In this document: positions 10,815 to 23,255 of the stretch, one piece after another | Layout of the letters: each line of letters starts with the position of its first letter | Position numbering within the stretch: position 1 is the first letter of the stretch | NCBI GenBank assembly: GCA_019843655.1 | Contig: JACDQD010000007.1 | Span: 27,618,816-27,682,815, forward strand | DNA: 64,000 nucleotides | Source: Lethocerus indicus | Taxonomy: Eukaryota; Arthropoda; Insecta; Hemiptera; Belostomatidae | Direction of reading: 5' to 3' | Program-made: the position numbers and the translations under genes | Notes under the pieces: generated by a model | Databases searched by the model: none | Seen by the model: the letters and a program-made list of their open reading frames with translations, nothing else | Told to the model about the DNA's origin: nothing

Positions 10815-13360
10815 ATATTGTTATTTATATATAATATTATTTTGCGGCGAGTATAACAAATTCCCGTTTAAAAAGGGTCACCCGCCAAGGGGGCGAATAT
10901 CTGATTATCGGGGGTTAAATATGGTACTCGGGAGGATGACGTGTTCGGCATACCGGCGAACGGTACGTGCCGCTCTCGGACGCCGAGGAATGTCACGTTT
11001 CCAGCCAAGGACGGACGCCGGCACACTCGGTACCGAGTTCGGGCCACCGTTCGGAATTAGTAATGCGGCAATTCGAATTTTAATTTTTTACGTTTCTTCC
11101 CCACCCCCACCCCACGCGATAGCGAACAGGAAGTACGGCCAGTTCCTGTTTCCAGGGTTTCGACCACGCCCAGAGTTTCGAACGCCCGTTTCCCACTCCC
11201 AGCACGTGATATTTCCTCCGACGTTCGCTAATCGACATGACTGTAAGGAAACGATACCGTGAAATATTATTCTAAATATATTTGTTTTAACACGTTGAGT
11301 GCCACTGCCTGAACGGAAAGTTCAGTGACTGACAGTGTAAAGTATGATATAAAACTAAAAAATTTACATCGTTTTAAGTTGTTATCTAAAATTTATTTAA
11401 AGTCCACTCAATTTTTATTCAATACGGGATTTTAATATTAATGTATATAAAAATGTTTTCAGAAAAGTCGGATTTTAATGGATTTTATTAAAACAGGGCA
11501 AACATAGAAATGGTTGTCCCTCGCAACTATCACAAGATGTTACGATTCGTTTGGTAAAATTTCTCGCTTTTTTTCTGCCTCACTGTGCAGCATTTTCTTC
11601 GTATGTTTGAACACTCGCATCGAGTAAATTTTAATACGTCATTAGTGCATCGCCGTACCGCGATACCACCGTGCGCGGCCTGACGGGTATTTCCTTATAA
11701 AATCGCGTGGCGCTCAACGTGTTAACCGATAAACTTTTCCTTATCCTAAAACTGTAGAATTTGAACTCTAAAACAATTTCTGTACCGCTGCTCACCTTTC
11801 GAAACTGATAGGGTAGTAGGCGTGGGAGGATTGGATGGAATTCAAAGGCATTTAAACTGTTTAAAGGAAAATTTATTTCTCGCCAAACCAACACAGTTCG
11901 TCCTTTTCAGTTCGCGCTTTCGAACTATCCAAAATGTTTTTTCCCTTCTTTTGGGTTTTATTTCTATCCATTGAATTTGTGGCGCGAGTTATATCTCACC
12001 GATTGATCTTTTAATAAAGAGGTCCTTGACACTGTTGACCTATCCACCTTGACCCGAAGGTGGCGCCGTCACTGAAATGAGTCATAAATTCGTGATCATA
12101 AGACGATAAATTTGACGCAGGAAAGCCTGTCCTATACGCGCCTAAAGACGCATCCGAGGTGGGAAGGATCGCGGCCTCCCGAGGAACGGTGGCCCTTGAG
12201 ACCTCTTAGATTAGCCCGACCGATAATCCGCCGGCGACATCGTCTCAAGAGCGGATTGTACGTTCTAGCGGAAAGGAAACGTCCGTTTAAACGAGCCTCG
12301 TAAAGTGGAGTCTTCTTTAACGGTGGTAGGGGCGTGAGCGGCCGCCGGGAAAGGACGAAGGGGCTTCTTGGAGGAGGGCAGAGGCCGCTAACGGTTCACG
12401 GCCCACACTATCGAGATCTCGTTACCCACGCTTCGACCCCGGCGGTATCAATTAAAACGCCCGAGTGGCCGCTTCAAGTATTCCAGCAATTCGAACCGGA
12501 GGGACGGCCGAGTTTCGGGAAAAATTTCCAAGTAACGACAGGACCCGCAGGTCCTGACGTTACCTTATTTGTAGATCGAATAGGTCGGACCTAAATTTAT
12601 TTATTCCTTTTTATTTGGCTGGAATCTATGAGTTCTCCCTTCAAACTTCCTCATCCTCCTGCTAATTCCCATCTCAAGTTAGACGAAATAAAGAGTTACT
12701 CCCTTTTGGTGGTTTCAATTTCGCGATCGATGCGACAATTCGAGGAAATCCAAGCCGAAAAGCCTCTTGCAGGATAAACTGCTAACTATTTTCCAATATG
12801 AATTAAGTACGGCGTTAAATTATTGGACGATTTCCGAATAAAAAGAAAGTGTAATTGGGGCCGTTTAAATTGAAATCAAGCGGACGAAAGGTCCTCCTCC
12901 CGCCTTCCCGGCGAGAAACGATGTTTTCGACGTTTTCCTCAGTCCAATCAGGATTCGATGGTATTCTGTCGGCCGTCATAAGGCCTGTTATTATACCTGC
13001 GGGTCATTAATAATTCAACCGCCATGTCCCCAACTGGCGGGAGACAGTTAGGTCCGCGTTCATCCCGTCGGCCGCCGAAAACCCCGAGAGTGGAGGCGAC
13101 ACGTTTAGTAGTGTGTAATGATCGGCTTAAATACAGGCTTCTCCCAATTTCCTAACAATTTCAGTCTAATACTGACGAAATCGGAGGTTTAAAATTTATC
13201 GGTGAAGTTCAACAGGTTGTGCGCCTTTACAACTTCATCCTTACGGGAGGAAACTTATCGTAACGATGGCTCGCAATGAAGAGGAAATAATTAGTTCCTT
13301 ATCACAGAGGAAATATTCGAGTTTAATATTACTATTAGATAAAGGGATGCTACTATCAGA
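10815..13360. other. No recognisable gene
   Basis: 2.5 kb between repeats. GC-richer open frames at 10921-11262 (plus, 113 codons), 12112-12303 and 12334-12594 (plus) and an A+T-rich frame at 11631-11894 (minus) have no domain I recognise. The 12.1-12.6 kb interval is the most GC- and CpG-rich part and could be an unmethylated regulatory stretch. That is a guess from composition only. Confidence 0.35.
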
Positions 13361-13433
13361 CGTAGATTTCGTGCGTTTCTGTCTCCTCCCGCTGGTTTGG
13401 TCTTTTGCTAGACCGGTTTCGGCTTTTAGCCTC
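13361..13433 (+). mobile_element. Hairpin retroposon, first arm only
   Basis: Starts at the canonical 5' boundary CGTAGATTTCGTGCGTTTCT and stops just after GCTAGACCGGTTTCGGC. Second arm and tail are missing. Confidence 0.7.
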
Positions 13434-14168
13434 CTTTGAACCGACAGATATCCTCGCGTCACCTTCCCGAAAAATGCCTAAATTTCCTCACTGTCTAGGC
13501 AAGAGCACATCACGTAGTGTTCAAATTTTCAGTTGCCAGATAAAAATAAAGTGAAAAAATTAGTCAGACTCGAAAACGGGCTTGGGAACGACAACACGGA
13601 AGTTTGCCTGAGATCTCTGGCGAATCTTCGATAGGGCGGGAATTAAAAAAAAATCGCCCCCCAACACACGAAATCAAATAAAACTATGCCAAAAAAAATT
13701 ATTTTCAGTGAAAACGGATTCTCGGACGAGCGTCATACACACGTGTGTTCTCTGTGACGTCAAAGCGGCGTGGGAAACTCAAGACTCGGGGGTTTTTAAG
13801 TTCGTCCGACTTTAGCTTTTTCAAGCGCCCTCCCCCCCCTCCCTCAAAATAGCGGGCTTTAATACGTACCAAGTGTGGGCCACGTGTGGAGCCCGTTACA
13901 CGGTTATTTTTCACACCGTCAACGTGTTATATGCCAGACGTTCGGGGGTTGGAAAAAAAGGAGGCCAGAAAGGAATTTATTTTCGGAGCCACCAACACTG
14001 GAAGGGTTGACTTAGGATGGGTGAGAGCCGACAATGGGGAAACTGTACGTGCGATTACGATCTTCACGAATTATGTCAGTTTTTGACATGAATCAGACAG
14101 TCCAAGAAGATCTCTGGGCGAGTGACAAGAGAAAAATCATGAATCCGACTGAAAAAAACAGTATAATT

Positions 14169-14323
14169 ATTAGGGGTACCCAAAACTAATCAAATTAGTC
14201 TACTAATTAATCTACTATATATATTCACTGATATTATCGAAAACCCTCCGCCACTTTTCCGGCAAATTTTCGATTCCCCTCCTGAAGAACTCCTCGAGAC
14301 CAAAATAGATCTTATCAAATTAC
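14169..14323 (-). mobile_element. Mariner deletion derivative, one end lost
   Basis: The left terminal repeat TTAGGGGTACCCAAAACTAA is intact. Part of the following 3' untranslated region is deleted. The C-terminal codons follow (minus strand). The right terminal repeat is absent after ATCTTATCAAATTA. Confidence 0.8.
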
Positions 14324-14390
14324 CGTTCGTTTTGGTTTCGACAATTTATTTACACGCGCCGTTACTCGAACATTCTCCAATTTTGATGTA

Positions 14391-14645
14391 TTATATCATA
14401 TAATTCGATAGGTCGAATAATGATATTTGGCAAATAATTCGTACGTAGGCCGAAGAGACTTTGAAATTGCTGATATTCCAAAGGGGGATGTCGACATTTA
14501 CATCATTAAGACACAGATACAGCGATATAATGGACTCTGAAACCCAGGTTTTTTTGTCCGTAAAAAGCGCCGCATAATTTTCCCTGTTATGACAGTACGA
14601 AGTGTACGTTTTTTCTCCGTCCGTGTACCCAAAGACGACGGTCAT
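14391..14645 (-). other. Open frame, 84 codons, function unknown
   Basis: Minus-strand frame with a non-repetitive, mixed-composition translation (it includes GYTDGEKTYTSYCHNRENY). That is slightly more protein-like than the other frames here. I recognise no family, and see no neighbouring exon or obvious splice pair. It may be chance or a decayed element fragment. Confidence 0.12.
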
Positions 14646-14939
14646 GACTTATTGGTAGCGGCCCTTACTGGGCCGAAGAGAATAGAATGATTTGTTGAAG
14701 AGATTCTTTTTTTTCTGAACACCTACACTACTGAACGCCTCGGTATTCAAATTAGGTTTCAAATTGAGCTTTAAAAGTTTTAATTTTTTAAATCATACGA
14801 TTGTCCTTCTGCGCATCGTGCCAAAAAATGTTGAAGCCACTAGCCCCGAAATCAACTTTCGGTCAAAACCTACCCGTACGATTTATTTTCATATATGACG
14901 TACAATTTAGAAGACGATCGAGAATTACCTAATTGAATG

Positions 14940-15180
14940 CACTATAGAAATGCCGCATGGAAACTGACGCGTCTCACGGGAACTTTATACGGAAACACCT
15001 CCTGGAAATTTTACATGGAGTGAACAAGTCAAATCGTTAAATAGAAATGTCGCGTGGACACTCTATACGGAAACTTCGCATTGAAAAGTCCCGTCCGAAA
15101 GCCGCATGAAAATGTCGCATCCCATTGAAAAGTCCAGCCGAAATGTCACTTCAGAAAGGCACAACATGGAAAGCCTCGCG
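14940..15180 (+). repeat. Degenerate short-period repeat
   Basis: Irregularly spaced variants of GAAATGYCGCRTGGAAA alternate with CTTTATACGGAAAC and CATTGAAAAGTCC words. They look like the remains of an old, diverged tandem repeat. Confidence 0.5.
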
Positions 15181-15764
15181 ATTTAGCTCATTTATTTGTA
15201 ATATGCCCGTCGAACGGATCAGTTTCAACAGCACTATTCGAGTGTCAATTTAATTGGCGTTTCGGACCGCCCTCAGGTTTACCGATTTTTTTTTTGTAAA
15301 AATAAAATGCGATACGTACCCAACTGTTTAATTGGAATCGTAGACGGGAAAAAGGCCGTAGGGCTGCGGTTAAAAAAGGGGTTCGGTTACGAATCCTGGA
15401 TGGGTTCAAGGATGGATGTAACGTGTTGATCGGGGGGTGGGGGAGAGGGTGGCAGATGCGGGACCGCTTCCTTATTTGGACCGCGGCCCCCAGAAAAGGG
15501 AATTTATTTTGATCTTCTACTTGTAAGAAGGAGGGGGAGAGAAAAAACGCGAGGATGAGGAGGAGAAGAAGAAGAAGAAGAAGTAGAATTGATATAGTGT
15601 ATTCTTGCATCCGAAACGGTTGCCTATGAATCGGGGTATCAGTCTGTCATCCTGCAGGATCACAGAATATACCGTCCAGTATATATAATAATTCATCCCG
15701 GTATATTTATCCTTTCGGAGATTTATGCCGACAAACTGTTGTTGCCAAATTTACGGGCTGTAAT

Positions 15765-16700
15765 AAGGCCATCCGTCTCTTGGGGACGCAGAATGGGCTC
15801 CACAATTATATTTGAATCGAACTTTGGCCGCCGAACTTTCATTATTTTTGAAATATTGTTCAATGAAAACACGTTGTTCTATCGTGTAACGCTCCATTTG
15901 TACTGACCCTAAACTATCGGTTGTGAAACGGGGTTTTTAATAGGGTTGACGACTTTACTGCAAGAATGGTGGCGAATTGAAATCTCGCGTTAACTTTCGA
16001 GACGCCCTAATTAAGGCCGAAGAAATTCTGTAACGAAAACAGTGAAATACAGTGAAAAGGGCGCTTTGTGTCTTTTCCCTAATAAATTGTCACGCAGCGA
16101 ACCATCGCATAAATCTCCGAAGTGATGAATATTCTTTGAATTCTACACTTATGGAATATTTGATTCCTGGAGGACAACAACCAGGAATCCGGTTAAAATG
16201 ATTAGTGACGAAACGGCATATTCCGGTAACGCCCTCCGTCTCTGGGGGACGTACAATGGCAATTACATAAATCTGCCTAAGTAATTGCTAACGAAAACAT
16301 GAAATACAGTTGAAAGGAGCTTTCTGTCTTTTCCCCTATTTAATTGCAACCAATTCAGAGCGGAATTCTCGCAAATGCCGACCAGAATGGAGAATCAAAT
16401 GAAGGGATAAATATTCGTGGAATATTTGATCCTGGAGGATTGTAATAACCGGGAATCCTGTTGAAATTATACCGGGATCTATCCTGTAACTCCCTGCGTC
16501 TCTCATAAATCTGCCTAAGTAATTGGTGTCAGTGAAAATGAACTTTCTAAATTGTGAACAATCGCATAAAAATCTGAGGACATTGAATCCTGTTAAACTG
16601 ATACCCGGATCCATCCCGTAACGGCATCTTCTGGTACAAGATGCCCCCCGGTCTCTCCATCGTACAATGGACTCCACAATTACATAAATCCGCCGAAGGA
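15765..16700 (+). repeat. Diverged tandem repeat, unit about 250 bp
   Basis: At least three diverged copies share an ordered set of words: CGTCTCTGGGGGACGTACAA, ATTACATAAATCTGCC, AATACAGTGAAAAGG with CTTTCTGTCTTTTCCC, AATATTTGATCCTGGAGGA, and AACCGGGAATCCTGTT. Copies start near 15770, 16225 and 16490, with internal deletions in the last. A related sub-block (AAATGCCGACCAGAATGGAG at about 16373) also occurs at about 1447 and, altered, at about 54945, so the family is dispersed as well. Confidence 0.65.
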
Positions 16701-16799
16701 ATTAAGCGCCATGAAAAAAAACGGGAATAAAAAAAAAAGGAGTTCCTACTTTCCATTCGGCCCAATTATATGGGAGAGACACGGTCTGAAACAAGGACT

Positions 16800-17290
16800 C
16801 TCCTTCTCAGTCTCTCTCTCTCTCTTTTCTTGTGCCGGGATTGGCAAAGGAAAAGGGGGCGAGCGCGTGCGAGCCGCAAAGGAGGGATCGGGAGGGATGG
16901 GGGAGGGAGGGAGGCCGCGTGCTTACGCGTGCTCACGACCACGCTTATAAGGTAGGAAAGAATGATGTGGTGGAGGAGGAGGAGGAGGAAGAGGAGGAGG
17001 AGGAGGAGACGGTGTGGAGGAGGCGGTGAAGGGAGGGAGGGGTGCGGCGCGTGGCAAGGTGTTAGCACGAGGAAGAGGGAGGGAGGGAGGGAGGCGCAAG
17101 ACAGAGGGAGAGAGAGAGAGAGAGAGAGGGAGGGAGGGAGGGAGAGAGAGAGAGAGGGAGCGAGTCAACTAGCGTGGGAACAGGTCCATTGGAAGGCTCT
17201 CACAGAACGTGGGGGACACCTGCCCAACGCACACGGACACGCGCACTCGCACGCGCACGTCACCCATATTAGAGACGTACATGTGTCCGC
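16800..17290. repeat. Purine-rich low-complexity block
   Basis: (CT)n at 16807-16828, GGGA/GGAGG runs at 16890-17100, and (GA)n/GGGA at 17104-17160. Next come alternating purine-pyrimidine CACACGGACACGCGCAC-type words at 17230-17262, which can favour Z-DNA. Open frames across it (Arg/Glu or Ser/Leu/Pro runs) are artefacts. In insect genomes such blocks are common in introns and near promoters, but no gene is visible here. Confidence 0.8.
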
Positions 17291-18016
17291 CGCATCCCAC
17301 TCTCGAGGAGTCAGTTTTCAGATTTCAGAATGCCGAAATCAAATTTCGAAACTCGTCGAAACACTCCGGCGATATCCCACCCGTTCTCGGCCTGGGGGGG
17401 GCCCAATTAGGGGCCCAGATTGGGACGTCTAAAATATTGGCACGGTTACCTGTGTAAATAATTATAAATCCGAGTTTTTTTCCTCCCGTTTTAAAGACAC
17501 GGTAATCTTGTTGCAACTCTGACTTATTCGTCCTTCTGTTGCGATATCGCCAGTTTAAGTTCCTCTTAAATTCCTTCGCGTAGATCCTGCTCCAATCCAG
17601 GAGCACAATTACCTATAAACAAGTATAAATTCGCGGAAGAGAAAATCTCGACTGATTCGGATTTCAAGGAATCGTGGATTTGCAAATTTATAATTCAATC
17701 GAGCTCATAACAAAATGACAAATTACCAATTTAAATGAAAGTTAATAGTCGAAACTGTATTGTTATCAACTCGACATAAATTACGTATAAAAGCCCATAT
17801 TCATTTCTCGGATTCTAATTTACTCCTCTTCATCACGAGCTCTGCCATCGGTTTCAAAAATTTCCGCATAAATTTATTATCTTATAAGTGAAATTATTTT
17901 CGATGACTGGAAAATATTTTCGAGAGAAAACAGCATGAGTTTTAACATTTTGATACCTTGCACAGATCATAGATTAATAGCAAAACGATCTAGTTCGTTA
18001 TAAATTTGAAATTGTT
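17291..18016. other. No recognisable gene
   Basis: The minus-strand frame at 17325-17606 (93 codons) has no recognisable motif. The rest is A+T-rich without long frames. Confidence 0.4.
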
Positions 18017-18160
18017 TTTAAAATACCTGTTTTGTGGTCTGCGAGCTGTGGTTTCTGTCTCCTCTCGCCGGTTTCCTCTTTTGATGACGTCTTTTTCCAT
18101 CCGAAATTTCAAAGTGGCCAACACCGCCACTGAAGATGGCGAGCGGCCGAAACCAGCTCT
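18017..18160 (-). mobile_element. Hairpin retroposon, loop side deleted
   Basis: Reverse-oriented tail TTTAAAATACCTGTTTTGTG at left, then TCTCCTCTCGCCGGTTT, a deletion of the core, and the second arm AACACCGCCACTGAAGATGG to GCGGCCGAAACC at right. Confidence 0.75.
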
Positions 18161-18605
18161 ATGACTTTATATTACCGACTCGAATATAAAATCAGCATAC
18201 TGTGACCTTCTTCGCTGTTGTACTGTGCCACAGAAAACCGTCATATTTATTTACCCATTCTGTAAATTCTGAATGAATTCCAACCCAATGTAATACCGGA
18301 AACGGTAGCATCGTAAATTCCCTGTTTAATCCGATCCGGCCGATGCAATAATTCTACGAAATTTTCGACGATTTCTGATTACGTACAGTCTAAAATGACA
18401 GTCCGGTCTAAATTATAGTACGATGACTGTCTCTCTCATGAAAGGTCGGGGCTCGAATTTTAATACCCCCTCCTGAAAACCGCTTAAGACTCGTCGAAGA
18501 ATCGGTGTAATTTTTCGAAAATTCATAATTTTAAAAACATTTTCGCTCGTTTCATCACCCCCAGCGCGCAACTGTCACGGAAGCAACGACGTGATAATTG
18601 AGCTA

Positions 18606-18902
18606 AGTATAACGTACATGTTTTGTGGTCTGCGTCGGATGTTTCTGTCTCCTCTCGCCGATTCGGCCTTCTGCCAGACCGGTTTCGGCCGCTCGCCGTC
18701 TTCAGTAGCGGTGTTGTTAGTCACTTCTGGCACATTGGACTCGGACAGCACAAGTGACAGTGACAGTGGGCAGTGTCCGAAAAACATCCAAAGCGGCGAC
18801 AGTGACCAGCACCGCTACTGAAGACGGCGAGAGCGGCCGAAACCGGTCTAGCGAAAGACCAAACCGGCGAGAGGAGACGGAAACGCCGCAAACCTACGAA
18901 AT
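18606..18902 (-). mobile_element. Hairpin retroposon, near full length
   Basis: Starts with a degraded tail (AACGTACATGTTTTGTGG). Both arms are present: GCCAGACCGGTTTCGGCCGC at about 18674 and GAGCGGCCGAAACCGGTC at about 18832. It ends at AACCTACGAA, the 5' boundary. The loop side keeps the AGTGACAGTGACAGTGGGCA stretch. Flanking repeats are not convincing. Confidence 0.82.
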
Positions 18903-21900
18903 GGGCGAAGGTTTACCCGACCGGAACTTGAATTATCGCTAATTAACTTCCGGTAGGAAGGCATAATGTTGCGGGTTGGGGTTGAATCTTGGTGGTCTTC
19001 GGCCACCACCTGTAGGACTGTGGAAAGGTTTTTGCCCTTTCCTTCTAATACAGTCTCTATTTATGGGGTTGACTTATAAATTTTTGATTTTATTCGGGTA
19101 ATAAAATTCCTGTGGCACAGGAATACCCCTGCTATTGGGGTTCTATATTATATCTTGTGGTTAAGACTTATTTCTTCCCTATTAACGGGCTACCAACCTC
19201 TACCGACGTTGTACCCTATGCCCCTGTTAAAGTTATTTTGGATTTGTGTTTGGAATTTTATATCTCTTTATTTTCAGTTAATTTCATCGAAATTCTTGTG
19301 CGTTATCTGCAGGAGCCCCGCAGGATTCCCTCAAATTCAAAGCGGAAACAACAAGAAATATGCTATTGAGAATTTCAAATTCATCCCGGATTCAGTGACA
19401 GAAACTTAAAAAAAAAATCGAAGACAGATAATCAACTCCGGTAAAAACCGGTGAATACTCAATCCCCCCCCAAATTACACTGTAATTACCCTTTTAAGAC
19501 CCTTATTTAATGTCCAGAAAACGGATCAAAAAAAAAACCGGAATATTTCAACCCCGAAGTATATCAGCGGCTCGAGCTCATTACGAGCGGGCTTAATTTG
19601 AACCGGGACAAGTCATCGACAAATTACTCGTTATCCACTGCACCGTTGTAAATAATCCGTCCGCCCTTATGCCATTATTTATGTTCGGATGCAATTATGC
19701 ATATTCCGAAATATAATCATTTAGACTGGAAAATTTAAATCGGCGAGCGATTACAGTGCATGCGCGACCCCCACTCCTCATGCATAATAAGTATTATGTA
19801 TTTTCGAATCGAACGTACGAAATTATAGAGATTTTGGTGTAATCCCGGGAGAAAACTCGACGATTTCCTTTTCCTTTTTAAAGGAAATAGCCCTTTTTAA
19901 AGCTGAGAAATAAATACAGACGTGTGTACTTTGTGTAAGTTACGTACGGCCTGAAGCTGTTGCAGAATTGAACTGCAGGATTGTATTTTAAAAATCCGAT
20001 AACTCTTAAACGTTTGAAAAAATAAGATTCTATTTTATCTATCTGATACAGGCCTAGGATAGAGACCTATAGATTCCTCGAATTTAAAGTATAGACGATT
20101 TAGTATTGGCGTCTGTTTAAAATAGTATAAATTAATTAATGCATAGTCCATGTCCTGCAATAGAGTTAATGCAAGTCTTAATTCGAGTTATAATTTTTTT
20201 TCCGCCCGAGGAAATTATTTTAATCGAACATTAACAAAATTCCAATTGGTTAGTCAAAATGACTATGAACAATGCCTCTCAGGACTCGTCCCACGCACAG
20301 ATCTCAAATGTACCGTTTGTCGGCCACCTTGCCGTACGAAAATGCATTTGGAATTCCGATTCAGAATTACACGAAGTCCATGAAAAAAAATGAAATGAGC
20401 GGAATTATTAGGCACTTAGGAAAGGTTGGATTTCGGAGTGGTCCGGCGGTGGGCTGAAATTGCTACTGGGGACGGAGAGCAGCTGAAAAACGTTAATTAA
20501 AAATTTATTCCATAATCCTAGCATCGTCTCACGGGCGATAATTCAATTATTGCGTTAATCAAAACGGTGAGTTGATTTGTTCGATCGGGTTGACAACTGT
20601 AAGAAGAAAAAGAAAAAACGGAAGAAGTCAAAATGAAGTTCTTCGCTGGAAGACCGGCCCATGATGGGATGAAGGGGTGGGGGGGGGGCAATTTATTTTC
20701 AAAACCCGAGCCTTCGCTCCAGCTCCTGATAAATGGCCGGGAATCAATTTGAATTATTGCGCAACAATTTATACCAGTGTAAATATATATCATCCCCGAG
20801 CCAGGTATAATGGGATATTATGTCCGCCGTTTGAATAACGCCCCATTTGAATATTATTCCCGCGATAATACGATTTTCACGTCCGGTTTAATTGCCGGAG
20901 AATATCATGAATATATCAGAATACCGGCAAACTATAGCGTCTTGTTTATACATGCGAATATTTTGATATATACGTATCGAAAAGCGTTGTGGAGCGGTGA
21001 ATGAGGAGAGCCCTCAGGAGGGCATTAGAAGATATAGTTCGTCGTCAGTTCCCGGTTGGGAAAGCCCTGGAAAAGGATTGCTGGAGAAGTGGAAAGGCGC
21101 GGTGAACTCCCCTTGTAGAAGGCGAACCGGCAGAGTGAGGATGAGGACCTCATCCTAGGATGAGGCCAGAAAAGAGACTTGGCGAGGGAACCCCGTTTGC
21201 GGGGATTCGAGGAATGCGAGGTCCTGTTTAAACAATAAACTTAAATGTTTTTAATTTCGGGGAAAAAAAATCTGACGAGTTGAGCCCCACATCACGATTT
21301 CGGGACGGCGTGAAACCTCCCAGTTCTGGAAGACCTCAGAAACTGGTTTGGAAATAAATCACCGCTCCCAGACGAAGTAGTAGTAGACAACGGCTCCGTT
21401 ATCAGAATTTTTTTATGGATCTTTTTCCACCCACCGGAGGGTTATTAAAAGGATATTTTCGGTCGTGGGTAGCGGCGAGAGTGGGCGGGGGACACTCAAT
21501 TTCGTCGCGTTCCCGGAGATAGCGTTTTAATGAAATAAATAAAATTTTAATAGCGGTCCACGAAAGAAAGCTTGACCCTTCGCTGGACTCCATTAGCGGC
21601 ATTCCAGCCCGTCCGGTGGACGTCAATCTGACGCTTGATTTAACGCTCAGACGGGTCTTAACTAAAATGCAATAGTTCTTATGTATATAAGCGCTGTTAT
21701 CCCACACTTTAACTTAATCCCAGGACAATAGGAACACTGTAATTCGAATTCCGGCCTAGTAGAGCAAGTAACTTCTCGAAATTGTTTAAATACGACGAAT
21801 CGCTAAAATAATAAAGTGCTGTTTACAGCCTAAGGACCTACAAGAAAATGTTACTGAGAAAATGAGTTACAAGAGACAAACGACTCACTTGGAATCCGTC

Positions 21901-22642
21901 TTAAAAGGATAAATTTGGACTGTTGAGACCTTCAGTGAAATGGAATTTAAAAATTGATATAGCCAACAAATTGAAAATATACAAAGTATTGAAACCGACA
22001 ATATTTATATATATAATGCAAATTTTTGAATAATTTTAGTTGAGGTAGTTGAATAGTTTATTAAAACTTTTCCGAATCCTCTTTCGCTCGGTTCTGAACA
22101 TTTTCCTCCCTTCGGAAGGATTCTCTGGGTCGACGCTGCGAACCTTTCCCGCCGACAGGAGGAATCCCGGACGGCTCCGAATTTGGATCGAGTCCTCAGC
22201 GAGGGGTAATTAAGAGGTCCTTGGCGAAAAAAGGAAAAACTCCCCCTTCACTCACAGCCGCCCAAGCAAGGAACAAACCGGCGATGGATTAACGAGCTCC
22301 AGTTCCCCCGGGTAATTTAGGCCCGCTTAGACAGCTTCGAGGGATACAAATAGAAAAAAAAACGAGAAGCAGAAGCGAATAAATAAGCGGGATAAAAAGA
22401 GATGGAGGAGAATTCAGCTAATCCGAACACTAAATATGGACGAAATTGGTCGGCCCGATTTGGAGTAAGACCGACCGTGGGACGAGGCCTGACAAATTGA
22501 ACCCGCCTTAATAAAGATTTAATTTTTTTTCTCTAACGAAAAACCCGATTTACAAACTGCACTCTCGCGTAAAAAAAAGTCCGGATAAAAAGTTTATCAA
22601 TCGGGCACAAGAATAGAAAGAAAATAACGAATTTCATCATAG
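18903..22642. other. No recognisable gene, 3.7 kb
   Basis: Open frames at 19112-19369, 20150-20383, 20518-20793 (minus), 20810-21004 and 21402-21707 (minus) are short and carry no motif I recognise. The GC-richer strip at 21000-21240 contains CTAGGATGAGGCCAGAA, similar to CTAGGATGAGCCCAGAA at about 54822, so both may be remnants of one unidentified element. Nothing else is supportable. Confidence 0.4.
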
Positions 22643-22775
22643 TTTTCGTCCTTCGCCAAACCGGTTTCGGCCGCTCGCCATCTTCCAAAAAAAAAAAAAA
22701 AATAGAAAAGGAATACAAAGACTGCAATGTATAGTGTACACGAAAAAGGTCGTCCAAACCGGTCTGGCGAAAATT
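22643..22775. mobile_element. Hairpin retroposon, decayed
   Basis: First-arm core CCAAACCGGTTTCGGCCGC with CGCCATCTTC, then a poly-A run, unrelated sequence, and a scrap of the other arm (AAACCGGTCTGGCGAAAA) at about 22755. Confidence 0.6.
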
Positions 22776-22912
22776 GTCGAAATTTCAAAAATCTTCCCAG
22801 ATTATTATGCCCATATTCCGTCCACAAGTGTACAAATATGAGTTACACTTGCCCCTGGAAGGAGAGTTGAAAAATGGAAAATTTTCGAAATTTACAAAAT
22901 CTCCCCAGATTT

Positions 22913-23255
22913 ATGCGGCCTAAAAACGGCATTTTTCGGCCAATTTTGCGTCTAAAAATGCCATTATTGGGCCTAACAACCGCATTTTTGTGTCTTAAAA
23001 CAGCATTTTTGGGTCTAAAAAGAGCATTTCTGGGCTAAATTTACGTATAAAAACAGCATTTCTGGGTCAAATTTACGTCTACAAATGCCATTTTTGGGCC
23101 AATTTTGCGTCTAAAAATGCCATTTTTGGGCCAATTTTGCGTCTAAAAATGCCATTTTTGGGCCAATTTTGCGTCTAAAAATGCCATTTTTGGGCCAATT
23201 TTGCGTCTAAAAATGCCATTTTTGGGCCAATTTTGCGTCTAAAAATGCCATTTTT
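22913..23255. repeat. 32-bp minisatellite
   Basis: Tandem units of 32 bp made of TTTTTGGGCCAATTTTGCG followed by TCTAAAAATGCCA. About five near-identical units fill 23085-23252, preceded by more diverged units back to 22913. Each unit contains near-complementary words (AAAATGCC/GGCCAATTTT and TAAAAATG/CATTTTT). It abuts non-repeat sequence at TTTTTTTCGAAAGG. Confidence 0.92.

Noticed and set aside
16711..17068. Promoter of a host gene at the purine-rich and CpG-rich block
   Set aside because: No downstream exon or start site can be identified from sequence alone; noted only as low-complexity DNA.
16962..17432. 156-codon plus-strand frame
   Set aside because: Driven by GGA/GA-rich low-complexity sequence; the non-repetitive end shows no known motif.
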